Shown: positions 5,573 through 5,582 of the stretch, in pieces | How the letters are laid out: each line of letters opens with the position of its first letter | How positions within the stretch are numbered: position 1 is the first letter of the stretch | From: Alphaproteobacteria bacterium MarineAlpha6_Bin2 | Lineage (GTDB): Bacteria; Pseudomonadota; Alphaproteobacteria; GCA-002720895 | DNA length: 5,582 nucleotides | Assembly: GCA_002937815.1 (NCBI GenBank) | Contig: PTKQ01000029.1 | Location: 1-5,582, forward strand | Reading direction: 5' to 3' | The notes under the pieces: model-generated | The model's database searches: none | What the model saw: only the letters and a program-made list of their open reading frames with translations | What the model was told of the DNA's origin: nothing | Program-made: the position numbers and the translations under genes

Positions 5573-5582
5573 ATTTAGGTAA
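5566..5582 (+). CDS. possible start of a divergent gene, cut by the window end
   Basis: An ATG at 5566 opens a frame reading Met-Ser-Asn-Leu-Gly before the sequence ends. It lies 85 bases from the divergent ilvE start, a normal distance for a shared promoter region, and TATATT (5521-5526) is a possible -10 for it. Five codons cannot identify a product. In some alphaproteobacteria regulators of the MarR/PetP and OmpR/PetR type lie near ilvE, which is a guess to test and not a call. No Shine-Dalgarno is seen before it. Confidence 0.35.

Noticed and set aside
1..5582. Mobile elements, CRISPR arrays, tRNA or rRNA genes, toxin-antitoxin pairs
   Set aside because: No direct repeats with spacers, no transposase or integrase motifs, no cloverleaf-like GC-containing segments and no unassigned small genes were found; almost all the DNA is accounted for by six known genes.

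Overview
The window is ordinary bacterial housekeeping DNA, very rich in A+T (visibly about three quarters or more). It is densely packed, with lysine-, asparagine- and isoleucine-rich proteins. TGA is used as a stop (moeA, moaE) and TGG as Trp, so the standard bacterial code applies. The order uvrC-pgsA-...-moaD-moaE is a familiar alphaproteobacterial arrangement. Together with the base composition, the tiny intergenic gaps and the lack of clear Shine-Dalgarno sites, it suggests a streamlined marine alphaproteobacterium of the SAR11/Pelagibacterales type. That assignment is inference from gene order and composition, not from a search.

Layout. Positions 1-226 are non-coding and AT-rich. They carry a TATAAT hexamer (52-57) and a 7-bp inverted repeat (155-175) whose left arm lies in a perfect 9-bp DnaA-box consensus (154-162). 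Positions 227-4606 hold five genes on the + strand in one probable operon: uvrC (excision-repair endonuclease), pgsA (phosphatidylglycerophosphate synthase), moeA (molybdenum insertase), moaD (small molybdopterin synthase subunit, ending in Gly-Gly) and moaE (large catalytic subunit). The junctions are an 11-nt overlap, a 6-nt gap, a 4-nt ATGA overlap and direct abutment. On the - strand, 5480-4599 encodes a class IV branched-chain amino acid aminotransferase (ilvE), which converges on moaE with an 8-bp tail-to-tail overlap. The 85-bp gap after it contains a run of 19 A and separates ilvE from a possible divergent gene whose first five codons end the window.

How the genes relate. MoaD and MoaE together form molybdopterin synthase, which puts the dithiolene sulfurs onto precursor Z (cPMP). 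MoeA then inserts molybdate into the adenylylated product, so three molybdenum-cofactor steps sit together; moaA, moaC, moeB and mogA are not in the window. uvrC and pgsA share only the transcript with them. ilvE is a separate unit for Ile/Leu/Val metabolism.

I found no mobile element, CRISPR array, tRNA/rRNA gene, or sign of a novel system. The points worth a second look are the DnaA-box-like palindrome upstream of uvrC, the A10 homopolymers inside essential reading frames, moeA lying between pgsA and moaD, and the compressed ends of moaE and ilvE.
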